From assembly GCF_018861735.1 (NCBI RefSeq), contig NZ_JAHLEB010000021.1, positions 17,683-81,682 of the forward strand: 64,000 bases of DNA, given 5' to 3'. Origin of the DNA: Clostridium lacusfryxellense. GTDB taxonomy: Bacteria; Bacillota; Clostridia; Clostridiales; Clostridiaceae. Shown here piece after piece: positions 47,322 through 56,610 of this stretch. Positions within the stretch are counted from its first letter, which is position 1, and each line of letters starts with the position of its first letter. Under the pieces are notes generated by a model. That model was not told the origin of the DNA. It saw only the letters and a list, made by a program, of their open reading frames with translations, and searched no databases. A program made the position numbers and the translations under genes.

Positions 47322-49028
47322 TTATAAGTTATACCCAAATCCTAAGATTGTAAAACTCTTATCTTCATTATCTGAGGCCATTTTAATTTCTACAATATGC
47401 TCCTCACAGACTTCCCTTTGAAATAAAATAACTGGATTGCAATGAGTCCAGTTATTTTCATGCGGGTCTGCTCTTCTTACACGCTGACCATCCACAAAAA
47501 TATCTGCCGAACCAAAGGTACTACTTCCTGAATCCTTAAAAACTAGGATGAGACTACGGCATTTTATAATCATCTTGAAGTTCTCTTTTGCTGATGGAGG
47601 CGCATACATCCAGTTACATGGAAATTCTGGTGATTGAAAAGAATTATCATCCATTTCTACCATTTGCAGATCAGTATCAATCTGTGTAAAACCTCCCTCT
47701 GTTACGGTTACAAAATTTCTATAATTTTCTCTATCAATTAAATTAATATTTTTGAAGCAATTCCCAATAACTGGCGGTTTATCTATTATAATATCAACAT
47801 TATCCTCAACTGATTTTTTCGTTTCGTGCAGCAGATACCCTATGCAATCTGCCATTACCCTATGCCCATCATTTGTTGGATGATAGATATCGTAAAAAAA
47901 CTGTCTTTTAGATATTATATTTCCTTCTGGCTTAGTCAGGCCAAACTGCTCTACCACAACATCCTTTACACTTATCATTGGCAAATTATAATGTTTTCCA
48001 ACTGGCGAAAGCCTATCTTGTAGATTCCAGTCATTCATAAACACGGCAAATAACAAAATAACTGCTGGTTTATTCTTCTCAGAAAGAATTTTTAAACATA
48101 GACTCTCATAACAAATCCCTTTTGTTTCGTCTCCTTCATCATTTACTGCGAATTCAACTATAACAATATCCGGTTCCACTGATCCACCTCTTAAAATATC
48201 CCGTTCATAACGTATAATACCTAATTCTGATGATGTCCCCCCCACTCCAGCTTTCACAAAATGTATATTTTCTCCTCCATCTTTTCCAAACATCTTTTTA
48301 AACATTAAGTAAGATTTATATACATAACAATTTGTATTTATAGGTTTAGCTGCTGCCCCTTGTGTAATAGATCCCCCAATATAGGCAATAGTAACCTCTT
48401 CGCCTCTTTCTGATTTTTCTATTGCTATTTTTAATCTCTTGTTATTACCTTTATTTAATAAGGACCTTGCAATCATTGATTTATATTCCTCTGAGCCAAA
48501 AGAAACCGGTGCTTCCATAGCTACCTCTGGCACTTCATATCCATCATGTAGATAGAACTTCACAGTGGCAGTTGCCAGTTCACCTGCATTATCAAATTCA
48601 AAAGCAAATTTTGAAAGAATGTCATCCTCTGGCGACCACTTAAAATCATCTAATTTTAAAATTACCTCCGTTCCATCCTTAGGACATTCAATCATCAGCA
48701 AAGTTCCAGTATCATAATTTTTCCCTTTCCCCAAATTTTTCAGCACAAAATTGACTTTTCCAGAAGTATCATTTAATCCCTTAACCGATACCCCTATCGA
48801 GTAAACCAGTTTATGAAATCCGCTGCAATTCTCTAACAATTTCAATATTTCTTCATCTGTAACTCCACCTTCAAGCTTTACCTTATCTTTTATCCTCCCT
48901 TCTAAATAAATATCCTGTGAAGGTTTACCTTCGCTACTACCAGTTGCTTCAATCATAGACTCGAACATAAAGAAAATACTACTTCGTTTTTTAACTGGAT
49001 CTTTTGGCGCCTTTGGACCCTCTATCAT
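47322..49028 (-). CDS. SGNH/GDSL-type esterase, probable acetylxylan esterase
   Basis: This 568-residue protein has no signal peptide. The central SGNH domain has block I with the nucleophile Ser (YIGGSITQGAAA, near 213), block II FVKAGVGGTSSELG, block III IVEFAVNDEGDE and block V YDIYHPTNDGH with the catalytic Asp and His. Beta-rich regions flank it on both sides. Its place after a GH115 alpha-glucuronidase suggests it removes acetyl groups from xylo-oligosaccharides inside the cell. AGGAGATG precedes the ATG. The activity is inferred from context. Confidence 0.75.
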   Translation of the reverse strand: MIEGPKAPKDPVKKRSSIFFMFESMIEATGSSEGKPSQDIYLEGRIKDKVKLEGGVTDEEILKLLENCSGFHKLVYSIGVSVKGLNDTSGKVNFVLKNLGKGKNYDTGTLLMIECPKDGTEVILKLDDFKWSPEDDILSKFAFEFDNAGELATATVKFYLHDGYEVPEVAMEAPVSFGSEEYKSMIARSLLNKGNNKRLKIAIEKSERGEEVTIAYIGGSITQGAAAKPINTNCYVYKSYLMFKKMFGKDGGENIHFVKAGVGGTSSELGIIRYERDILRGGSVEPDIVIVEFAVNDEGDETKGICYESLCLKILSEKNKPAVILLFAVFMNDWNLQDRLSPVGKHYNLPMISVKDVVVEQFGLTKPEGNIISKRQFFYDIYHPTNDGHRVMADCIGYLLHETKKSVEDNVDIIIDKPPVIGNCFKNINLIDRENYRNFVTVTEGGFTQIDTDLQMVEMDDNSFQSPEFPCNWMYAPPSAKENFKMIIKCRSLILVFKDSGSSTFGSADIFVDGQRVRRADPHENNWTHCNPVILFQREVCEEHIVEIKMASDNEDKSFTILGFGYNL

Positions 49029-49050
49029 TTTACAAACATCTCCTTTATTT

Positions 49051-51981
49051 CTAACACGTTATCCTAGCTTTTCCCGACATAAAAGCTCTCTTCTGGTCCA
49101 AAAATGAGTCTGGAAGCTTTCCTTTTGACAAAACTAGTTTTTGTAATACAATCCCAGCATCTAAACCATAAAAGCTAAGGGTATGTATTCCCTTCCCCAA
49201 TTTATGATTAGTTGTAGTTGTATGGATATTTTCCATGACTGCCTCCTCCCATGAATGATTACCATTAGTACCAGCTACAAAATTCACAGGTAGAGCATCT
49301 GCTATAATTGGCTCTTCTCCATCAAAAGATACACCATATCTTAATCTGCTATTAACGTAAAGATTATTGGTAGGTGCAACATAGGTTGTAAGCGTATACT
49401 CAAAATCCTCATTTACATTAATTGTATATTCCAAATATGGTGCATCTTTTGGGTTTTCAAAAGGCACCGTTGTTGGAAACATTTTTAGACAAGATAAATA
49501 ACGTCCATAGTTTTCAATCTGTTTCCATTCCACATTAGATTTTGCTACATTATTAGATGTGTGCTCCGCCTCAATAGATACCACATTATGAGATTCAACA
49601 AATGTCATCTTCGTCAAACCGCTAGTATCTATAACTTCTGCTGTAACTTTCACTTTTATCGATTCTCCTGCGCCAGAAATTGTTATCTCACCACTTGATG
49701 TCCTTGACACCTTATCCCAATCCACGCAAACTTTTATTGCCTTTCCAATATGGATACTTCCCTGTATATTATCTACCTTTATCCAATCCACGCTTGTTTC
49801 AACTTTGTATTCAAACGCCATGCTACCGCCATTGCTGATGGTGATAGAGTAGGTTTCTTTATTCAAATTTGTAAATACGGGAAGCCTTGATACTAAAGAA
49901 AGACATTCCTTTTGTCTTACTTCTACATCTACAATCATAAATGGATTATCTTTAGGTGTAATATAGTTTACTTGTGGATATGCCCAGCCATCAGGACTCC
50001 ATTTTGTATATCCAATATGAGGAGAGCTCATCATTCCCTTCCACTTTCCATGGGATATAGTATTGTTGTAGTAACTTTGCATATTGGTATCTGTCATTAT
50101 ACATTCCTTTACTAATACTCCATATGAATTTGCAAGGACACTACCTCTGTCATAATACAGCTTATTAAGCCCTGCGAATATCTGCATCTTTACCACATTT
50201 GCAGATGCTGCTGGATAATATACCAACTGATAATAAACATCCTTGTATGTCTTCGGAATAAGTTCGTAATATTTCTTAGCATTATTTTCTATTTCAATTG
50301 CTTTTGTGAGTTCTCTTTGTGCCTCATTATAATTTGTTAAGCTATAGGTTGAAGAAAAAATAATCTCAGGTTTTCTTTTTCCATTCATTCTCGTATAATC
50401 AGACAATAAAGATGAAATTCCATCAATTACATCTTGTTCTACAACATTTGTGAATTGCCTTATTACCCATTGCTTAACGTATTCTGAGGTCTTATTTACT
50501 GCATCAGTTCCCAAAGTATCAAAATCATAGGCCAAGTCTAAAAAATATGATATTGGCAATTCCTGGGGTTTTAGATCTCCAACATTGACAACCCATATAT
50601 TGTGCACTCCATAATCAAAAGCCATAGACATCTGTTCCCATACTTTTTCAAGTGGAGTCGTATTTACCCATTCATAAGAACGAGGTCCACCGTGATAATC
50701 AAAATGATAGTACATTCCGAATCCAGACTTACGATTTCGTTCTTTTTCGGTAGGTAGTGTGCGAACATTTCCAAAATTATCATCTACTAGCATAATTGTT
50801 ACATCATCTAGTACATCCCAATTTCTTAATCCATCAGCCTTATCTGTCCCGTACCAATATTTTTCTACTTCCTTATATATAGTAAGAACCTGAGGTGCAT
50901 CCTCAAGACCATGTTTATTTAATAACTTTTTCTGCACTCTAATAATACTTTTGAGCAATTTGATATTTTCTTCTTCAGATCCCTTTAATTCAGAGTCTTG
51001 TTCCCCTCTCATTCCTAAGGTAATAACCCCTTCAAAGTTCTTATTACGCAATAAGCCATCTTCCCAAAACTTGGTTATTGCCTCAGAATTGCTAGTAAAA
51101 TCCCATGCTTTGTTTGTCCCATACTTCTGGCTTATTTTTTTCCATTCTTCACCTGCACGAAACATTGGCTCATGATGTGATGTTCCCATTACAATACCGT
51201 ATGAGTCAGCAAGTTTTGCATTAGCTATGGAACTACTTTTACCATTTTCACTAAATACTGCACTCCACATGGTGGGCCATAAAAAGTTCCCCTTTAATCT
51301 CAGAATCAGCTCAAATACTTTTTCATAGAATTCTTCATTAAAGTCTCCAAACTTACCAGTTACCCAGTTTCCTAGGGATGGCCACTCATCATTCAAGAAA
51401 AAACCTCTATATTTTACAGATGGTTCCTTTGATACCGTATTTAAATCATTTTCTGAAATAATCAATTCTGATTGTTTTGCAGGTGCAGCATCTGCAAAGT
51501 AAACCCACGGGCTTACTCCAATTAATTCTGAGATATGATAAATACCATAAATCGTTCCCCTCTTATCACTTCCCACAACAACAATAGCCTTATCTATCCC
51601 AGTAGCAGGATTTTTAACAACCAACACTTTATAACATTCCCGCTTGTTTTTTATAGCAGATACATCTATTATGCCATCTACGACTAAAGAATCAATCAAA
51701 TCGTTGTTTCCAATAGATCCAGCAATCACTACTGTCCCATTTAGCTGCTTTATATCCGTTGAAATCAGTGGAGTTTTTCCAGTTACAATATTAATATCTT
51801 CGGCAAAAGACCTTGCCACTAAGCTTAATCCGTCATAATCCTTTCCTTTGGAATCAACATATATAGCTACGACTTTTGCTGCTGTGACAAGTGTCACATC
51901 TGATTCGACTCGAGACATAACGCGCGTTACATTTTTCAATTCTTTTTCTGATTTATTAACTTCTCTAATATCTTTTAACAT
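49051..51981 (-). CDS. GH115-family alpha-glucuronidase
   Basis: This 976-residue protein matches the GH115 layout: an N-terminal alpha/beta domain (to about 180, with VVVGSDKRGTIYGIYHISELIGVSPW), then a TIM-barrel core (KYRGFFLNDEWPSLGNW, LRLKGNFLWPTMW, MGTSHHEPMFRAG, ITLGMRGEQDSEL), a helical region and a C-terminal beta domain. GH115 enzymes remove (4-O-methyl)glucuronic acid from xylan chains. No signal peptide is seen, so it acts on imported oligosaccharides. AAGGGGG precedes the ATG. It is 23 bases before the esterase and likely cotranscribed. Confidence 0.85.
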   Translation of the reverse strand: MLKDIREVNKSEKELKNVTRVMSRVESDVTLVTAAKVVAIYVDSKGKDYDGLSLVARSFAEDINIVTGKTPLISTDIKQLNGTVVIAGSIGNNDLIDSLVVDGIIDVSAIKNKRECYKVLVVKNPATGIDKAIVVVGSDKRGTIYGIYHISELIGVSPWVYFADAAPAKQSELIISENDLNTVSKEPSVKYRGFFLNDEWPSLGNWVTGKFGDFNEEFYEKVFELILRLKGNFLWPTMWSAVFSENGKSSSIANAKLADSYGIVMGTSHHEPMFRAGEEWKKISQKYGTNKAWDFTSNSEAITKFWEDGLLRNKNFEGVITLGMRGEQDSELKGSEEENIKLLKSIIRVQKKLLNKHGLEDAPQVLTIYKEVEKYWYGTDKADGLRNWDVLDDVTIMLVDDNFGNVRTLPTEKERNRKSGFGMYYHFDYHGGPRSYEWVNTTPLEKVWEQMSMAFDYGVHNIWVVNVGDLKPQELPISYFLDLAYDFDTLGTDAVNKTSEYVKQWVIRQFTNVVEQDVIDGISSLLSDYTRMNGKRKPEIIFSSTYSLTNYNEAQRELTKAIEIENNAKKYYELIPKTYKDVYYQLVYYPAASANVVKMQIFAGLNKLYYDRGSVLANSYGVLVKECIMTDTNMQSYYNNTISHGKWKGMMSSPHIGYTKWSPDGWAYPQVNYITPKDNPFMIVDVEVRQKECLSLVSRLPVFTNLNKETYSITISNGGSMAFEYKVETSVDWIKVDNIQGSIHIGKAIKVCVDWDKVSRTSSGEITISGAGESIKVKVTAEVIDTSGLTKMTFVESHNVVSIEAEHTSNNVAKSNVEWKQIENYGRYLSCLKMFPTTVPFENPKDAPYLEYTINVNEDFEYTLTTYVAPTNNLYVNSRLRYGVSFDGEEPIIADALPVNFVAGTNGNHSWEEAVMENIHTTTTNHKLGKGIHTLSFYGLDAGIVLQKLVLSKGKLPDSFLDQKRAFMSGKARITC

Positions 51982-52065
51982 CTTTATATCATCCCCCTTG
52001 GATGTTATTTGGACCCATATTGTGATATTAGCAAACTATCCCACTTAGCTAATGCTTATTAAGTT

Positions 52066-52407
52066 TTACTTATACTTATCCCAATAATTACCAGCCAAAC
52101 CATCTATAATAGATCCACTTGCCCATGGCATCAAGCAAAACCATGTGCTTGCAAGAGAGCCATCACTATATTTTTCTGCCACTAGTCCTTCACAATGACA
52201 GAACCTCTCAGACATCCAACCCTTTTTACCAAAATCGTATTCTTTATCATATCTGTTATATGTTTGACATCCCCAGCCAATTGTGTCCAACATACGATCT
52301 TTAACATATTTATCTTCGCTATTTTCCACAAAATAAAGCAATTCATCTACAACATTACTTGACATTGGATGAATATGTGGATTAGCTATTGATGTCTCAC
52401 TATTCAT
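52066..52407 (-). CDS. Orphan 113-residue ORF, probable C-terminal remnant of a larger enzyme
   Basis: The frame reads MNSETSIANPHIHPMSSNVVDELLYF and ends DGLAGNYWDKYK. It is rich in Trp, Tyr and Cys and looks like the end of a helical carbohydrate-active enzyme. I do not recognise the family. The ATG has only a weak AGAGTG upstream, and a TAG lies four codons before it in the same frame. About 110 bases further upstream a good AAGGAGATG site leads only into a 15-codon frame. An internal deletion of a gene is the simplest reading. It lies between the GH3 and GH115 genes. Confidence 0.45.
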   Translation of the reverse strand: MNSETSIANPHIHPMSSNVVDELLYFVENSEDKYVKDRMLDTIGWGCQTYNRYDKEYDFGKKGWMSERFCHCEGLVAEKYSDGSLASTWFCLMPWASGSIIDGLAGNYWDKYK

Positions 52408-52663
52408 ATTTTTATCACTCTAAAAGAAGGTACACCACTACATATCATAAATATCCAATTGATCCAATAGTATAGTAGTACTTATTATTTAAGGATAAAA
52501 GAGACGACCTTAACTATGATTTTAAACATCATACAAGATTCATCTCCTTTTTCTCTATATACATTTTTATTTTTTTTGTAGTATCATTTTCTCGAAAATC
52601 ACTTCTGAATCTACACGGTAAAACAGAGTTAAAAATTCTAATAGATCAATAAACTTAAAGTAA

Positions 52664-54838
52664 TTAGTATTCTAATGCTAATACGTTTCCTTTTACTTCA
52701 AAATTACATTTTTGTAGTGGCGTACCCGTAAGTTCAATACTTCGAACATCTGGCTGACTTCCTCCCACAAATACTTCAAATATACCTGGTTCTAGAATGC
52801 ATTTCCCATCGTTATCTATAAGTGCCATTTGCCTTGGTGTTATTTTAAATTCTACTTGCTTTTCTTCTCCAGGTTTTAAAGTAGTCTTTTTAATTCCCTT
52901 TAACTCATATTTTGGAACAATTACACTCGCATCCACATCTTTTAAATATAATTGCACAGTTTCTTCAGATTCATATTTCCCAACATTTTTTACAATTATT
53001 TTAAATTCAGCAGTTTCACCAGATTTAAGTTCAAACTTACTTGCTATAAGATTTGAGTACTCAAACTTAGTATAACTAAGTCCATATCCAAAAGGATAAA
53101 GTGCTTCATCCTTCATATATCTATATGTTCTATTTTTCATAGAATAATCGTTAAAATCTGGAAGTTCCTCTGTTGTTTTATAAAAAGTGACAGGTAATTT
53201 CCCTGAAGGACTATAATCACCAAATAACAATGAAGCAATTGCCTTTCCGCCCTCCGCACCTGAATACCAAGCTTGAATAATGGCAGGTACATTTTCATCT
53301 GCAAAGTTAACTGCAAGAGCACTTCCAGATTGAAGAACTAAAATAACAGGTTTTCCTGTTTTATATACTTCTTCTAATAATTCTTGTTGAAGCCCTGGCA
53401 GATTCAAATTTTGCTTATCACCTGCTCCATATATATTTGATACATCACCTTCTTCTCCTTCAATTGTTGCATCTAGGCCAAGACACATAACTACCAAATC
53501 TGACCTCTCGGCCATTGAAATTGCTTCTGATATTCTGTCATTTGTTAGTGCAAGATCTTCCACCTTATCTTTGTATAAATGGCAACCCTCTGAATAATAA
53601 ACTCTAGTATTCGGATTTACGGCTTGCTCTATGCCCTCTAGTACTGTTACATATTTTGATGCAGTACCGTAATAATTTCCAATTAATGCTCCTCTACTAT
53701 TTGCATTTGGTCCAATTACTGCTATAGAATTAATTTTATTTTTGTTAATTGGTAATATATTATTTTCATTCTTTAGTAGCACAATAGATTTTTCTGATAC
53801 CTTTAAAGCAAATTCTCTATGCTCCTTGGAGTCATTTTCTTCATAAGGAATGCTTGCAAAGGGAACGTTTACTGGATTATCAAACATACCAAGTTTCATC
53901 CTAGTAGTCATAAGTCTTACAACTGACTTATCAATTGTTTCCTCTGATACAAGGCCTTCTTTATTAGCAAGTAGAACATTCAAATACATATTACCACAAT
54001 TCAAATCACAACCACTATTCACAGCTAGAGCAACTGATTCTACTGCATTGCTGGTAACTCTATGGTGTTCATGAAAATCTTTTATAGCCCAGCAATCTGA
54101 AGTTACATGTCCTTTAAAATCCCATTCTTCGCGAAGAATATCATTTAACAATGTCTTACTTCCACAACAAGGCTCGTCGTTAGTTCTGTTATATGCACCC
54201 ATTACTGACTCTACTTTAGCTTCCTTAACAGCTTCTTTAAATGCTGGAAGGTAAGTTTCACGAAGATCTTTTTTAGAAACTATTGCATTAAAGCTATGGC
54301 GCTCAGCTTCTGGTCCACTATGAACCGCAAAATGTTTTGCGCAAGCAGCTGCCTTCATATATTTTTTATCATTTCCTTGTAACCCTTTAATAAATGCTAC
54401 CCCTAGTCTACCTGTTAAATAAGGATCTTCTCCGTAAGTTTCATGCCCACGACCCCATCTTGGGTCTCTAAAAATATTAATATTAGGAGACCAAAAAGTT
54501 AACCCCTTGTATATATCATGGTCACCTTTTCTCTGGGATTCATGATATTTAGCTCTTCCCTCGGTTGAAATAACTTCTGCAACTTTATATAGTAAATTTT
54601 CATCAAATGTTGCAGCCATTCCAATAGCTTGTGGAAAAATTGTAGCAACCCCAGCTCTAGCAACCCCATGTAGTGCTTCATTCCACCAATTATAAGATGG
54701 TATATCAAGCCTTTTTATTTGAGCAGAATTATAAGTCATTTGGCTAACTTTTTCAAGTATTGTCATTTTTGATACCAGATCCTTAGCACGTTCCTCAAAA
54801 CTTAACTCTTCATTTTTATACAACGGTATATTGTTCAT
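52664..54838 (-). CDS. GH3-family beta-xylosidase/beta-glucosidase
   Basis: About 724 residues from MNNIPLYKNEELSFEERAKDLVSKM; two ATGs 9-12 bases upstream sit on or next to the GGGG site and are less likely starts. The TIM-barrel domain has KHFAVHSGPE and the nucleophile Asp in VTSDCWAI near residue 248. The second alpha/beta domain (SIVLLKNENNILPI, GLDATIEGEEGD) and a C-terminal FnIII-like domain follow. No signal peptide is seen. Sequence style (WWNEALHGVAR, HSFNAIVSKKDL) suggests a xylosidase. Its promoter carries the 27-bp element. Confidence 0.88.
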   Translation of the reverse strand: MNNIPLYKNEELSFEERAKDLVSKMTILEKVSQMTYNSAQIKRLDIPSYNWWNEALHGVARAGVATIFPQAIGMAATFDENLLYKVAEVISTEGRAKYHESQRKGDHDIYKGLTFWSPNINIFRDPRWGRGHETYGEDPYLTGRLGVAFIKGLQGNDKKYMKAAACAKHFAVHSGPEAERHSFNAIVSKKDLRETYLPAFKEAVKEAKVESVMGAYNRTNDEPCCGSKTLLNDILREEWDFKGHVTSDCWAIKDFHEHHRVTSNAVESVALAVNSGCDLNCGNMYLNVLLANKEGLVSEETIDKSVVRLMTTRMKLGMFDNPVNVPFASIPYEENDSKEHREFALKVSEKSIVLLKNENNILPINKNKINSIAVIGPNANSRGALIGNYYGTASKYVTVLEGIEQAVNPNTRVYYSEGCHLYKDKVEDLALTNDRISEAISMAERSDLVVMCLGLDATIEGEEGDVSNIYGAGDKQNLNLPGLQQELLEEVYKTGKPVILVLQSGSALAVNFADENVPAIIQAWYSGAEGGKAIASLLFGDYSPSGKLPVTFYKTTEELPDFNDYSMKNRTYRYMKDEALYPFGYGLSYTKFEYSNLIASKFELKSGETAEFKIIVKNVGKYESEETVQLYLKDVDASVIVPKYELKGIKKTTLKPGEEKQVEFKITPRQMALIDNDGKCILEPGIFEVFVGGSQPDVRSIELTGTPLQKCNFEVKGNVLALEY

Positions 54839-54881
54839 AAAAATCATCATCCCCTTTTTTAAATTTATCCTTTATATTTAA

Positions 54882-54926
54882 ATTATATCCTTTCATAGCA
54901 ACTTTTTAAACCCTTTTTAAAAAGTT
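54882..54926 (-). promoter_or_regulatory. Promoter of the GH3 gene with the 27-bp pentose element
   Basis: On the minus strand TTTAAA (54905-54910) and TATAAT (54882-54887) are 17 bases apart. The element (54900-54926) begins AACTTTTTAAAAA and ends TTTAAAAAGTT. It probably also drives the GH115 and esterase genes, because I see no strong terminator between them. Confidence 0.75.
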
Positions 54927-55006
54927 TATATTGATTTATTTATTTTTATTCCTAGGTTCTAAATGATGATTCTGAGATTTCCATTTCCTTTAAAATCCAT
55001 CTTCTT

Positions 55007-56549
55007 TTACTTGTAAATTATTCTGTTATGAATATCATTAATTCCTGTTCTTCTATAGAAATAAGTGTTAATTACATCTCGCCACTCTTTAGCATCCTCA
55101 ACTTGAATATTAAATTTACTTAATACAAGCTCATAAGTCTCCTCATCCATTTTCCACTTAAGTGAAATCCACTTCTCCCTCATAAGTGTTACCTCATTTA
55201 CCCCATTGAAATGAGAATCATAAATATGCTGGATTAGCGTTTTACTTAACTTTAACTCATAGGTATATGGTACATGGTGAAAAAATAATAAAAGTTCCTC
55301 TGGGCAAGTTTCAATGGATTCATATATTTTAGCATTAGTGACTTTATACTGCGTTGTATATCATGAACCTGTGGCAGCACTGCGGTCAACACCAATGCCT
55401 TTAAAATCTGCATAATGGTATGTCCCCCATTTTGAATATTCATATCCATCAACACTTGGACCATAATGGTGATTGGGGTTTACCATCCAACCAATTCCAA
55501 GTGGAACTGTATATTCTTCATAAACATCCCTTGATGTAAGTAACATGGACATCACTGCTTCTACAACTTCACTATCATTCCCAAATGTAAGTCTCACCCA
55601 TTCCAGTGCTATTTCCTCAGCTGTTAAATCTACATTCCATGCAATACGACCAAAACCATATAAGTTTGCTTGAGCAAGAGGATTGTCTGTCCAACACTGA
55701 CTATCTCCAATGTTTGACACTGCAAATCCCTCCAATATTTCTATCAAATAGCGTACCATCTACGACTTTACCTGCAAAAGACCCCTTCCCATTAGCATAA
55801 GTATCAAAGTCTAAGCTTTCTTTCCACATAGGAACAAGATAACATAGATGCTTTTGCTGTCCTGTATACTCTTGAGCTATCTGGAATTCCATTACTTGAT
55901 TTGTATTCTCCATAGCTCCAAATAACGTGGAAACTGGTTCTCTTATTTGAAAATCCACAGGTCCATTTTTCACTTGCAGAACCACATTATCCATAAATTT
56001 ACCATCTAATGGTTTAAAGTTATCGTATGCAGCTTTAGCTCTATCTTTCGTCTTATCTCTCCAATCTAGTTTGCAATCATAAACAAAACATCTCCAAATC
56101 ACTATGCCACCATAGGGTTTTAGAGCTTTTGCAAGCACATTCGCACCTTCTGCATGATCGCGATTATAAGTAAAAGGTCCAGGTCTATTCTCTGAGTCTG
56201 CTTTTACAATAAATCCTCCAAAATCTGGTATATGTTTGTATGTTTTTGTAGCCGTTTCCTTCCACCAATTTATTACATCAACGTCAAGAGGATCTGCTGT
56301 TGAAATACCACCAATTTCCATAGGCGCTGCAAAATTAACACTTAAGAAAAATCTCACTCCATATTCCCTAAATACGCCAGCAAATCTCGCCATATCTGGT
56401 AGATAGTCCTCTGTAATGAATTTTGTTTCATACTTGTGAACATTAACATTATTAATTATTACACCGTTAATTCCTATTGATGCAAGTAGCCTTGCATAAT
56501 CTTCTATCCTTGTGAGATCTTTTATAACACAATCATTTTCAAAAAATAT
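55007..56549 (-). pseudogene. Decayed GH67 alpha-glucuronidase
   Basis: The reverse strand carries about 510 codons of GH67 sequence: [56 protein letters not shown] and [17 protein letters not shown]. About 180 N-terminal residues are missing; homology begins just after an in-frame TAA at 56550-56552. An extra T in a T-run (AAA at 55724-55726 on the plus strand) shifts the frame between ...DRNIGGI and [11 protein letters not shown]. An in-frame TGA at 55363-55365 interrupts ATGS-YTTQY where the family has Gly (GGA to TGA is one change). The frame then continues to a normal end at 55007. The gene cannot make a working enzyme. Confidence 0.88.
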
Positions 56550-56610
56550 TTATCATTCTTAATTTATTTTTTGGAGACTCAAACTATCTGTTCCAATAAT
56601 ATGCAGATCC

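Noticed and set aside
54908..54925. CTTTTTAAAAAG-type palindromes as an insertion-sequence end
   Set aside because: No transposase, target duplication or inverted-repeat partner is present. The sequence belongs to the shared promoter element.
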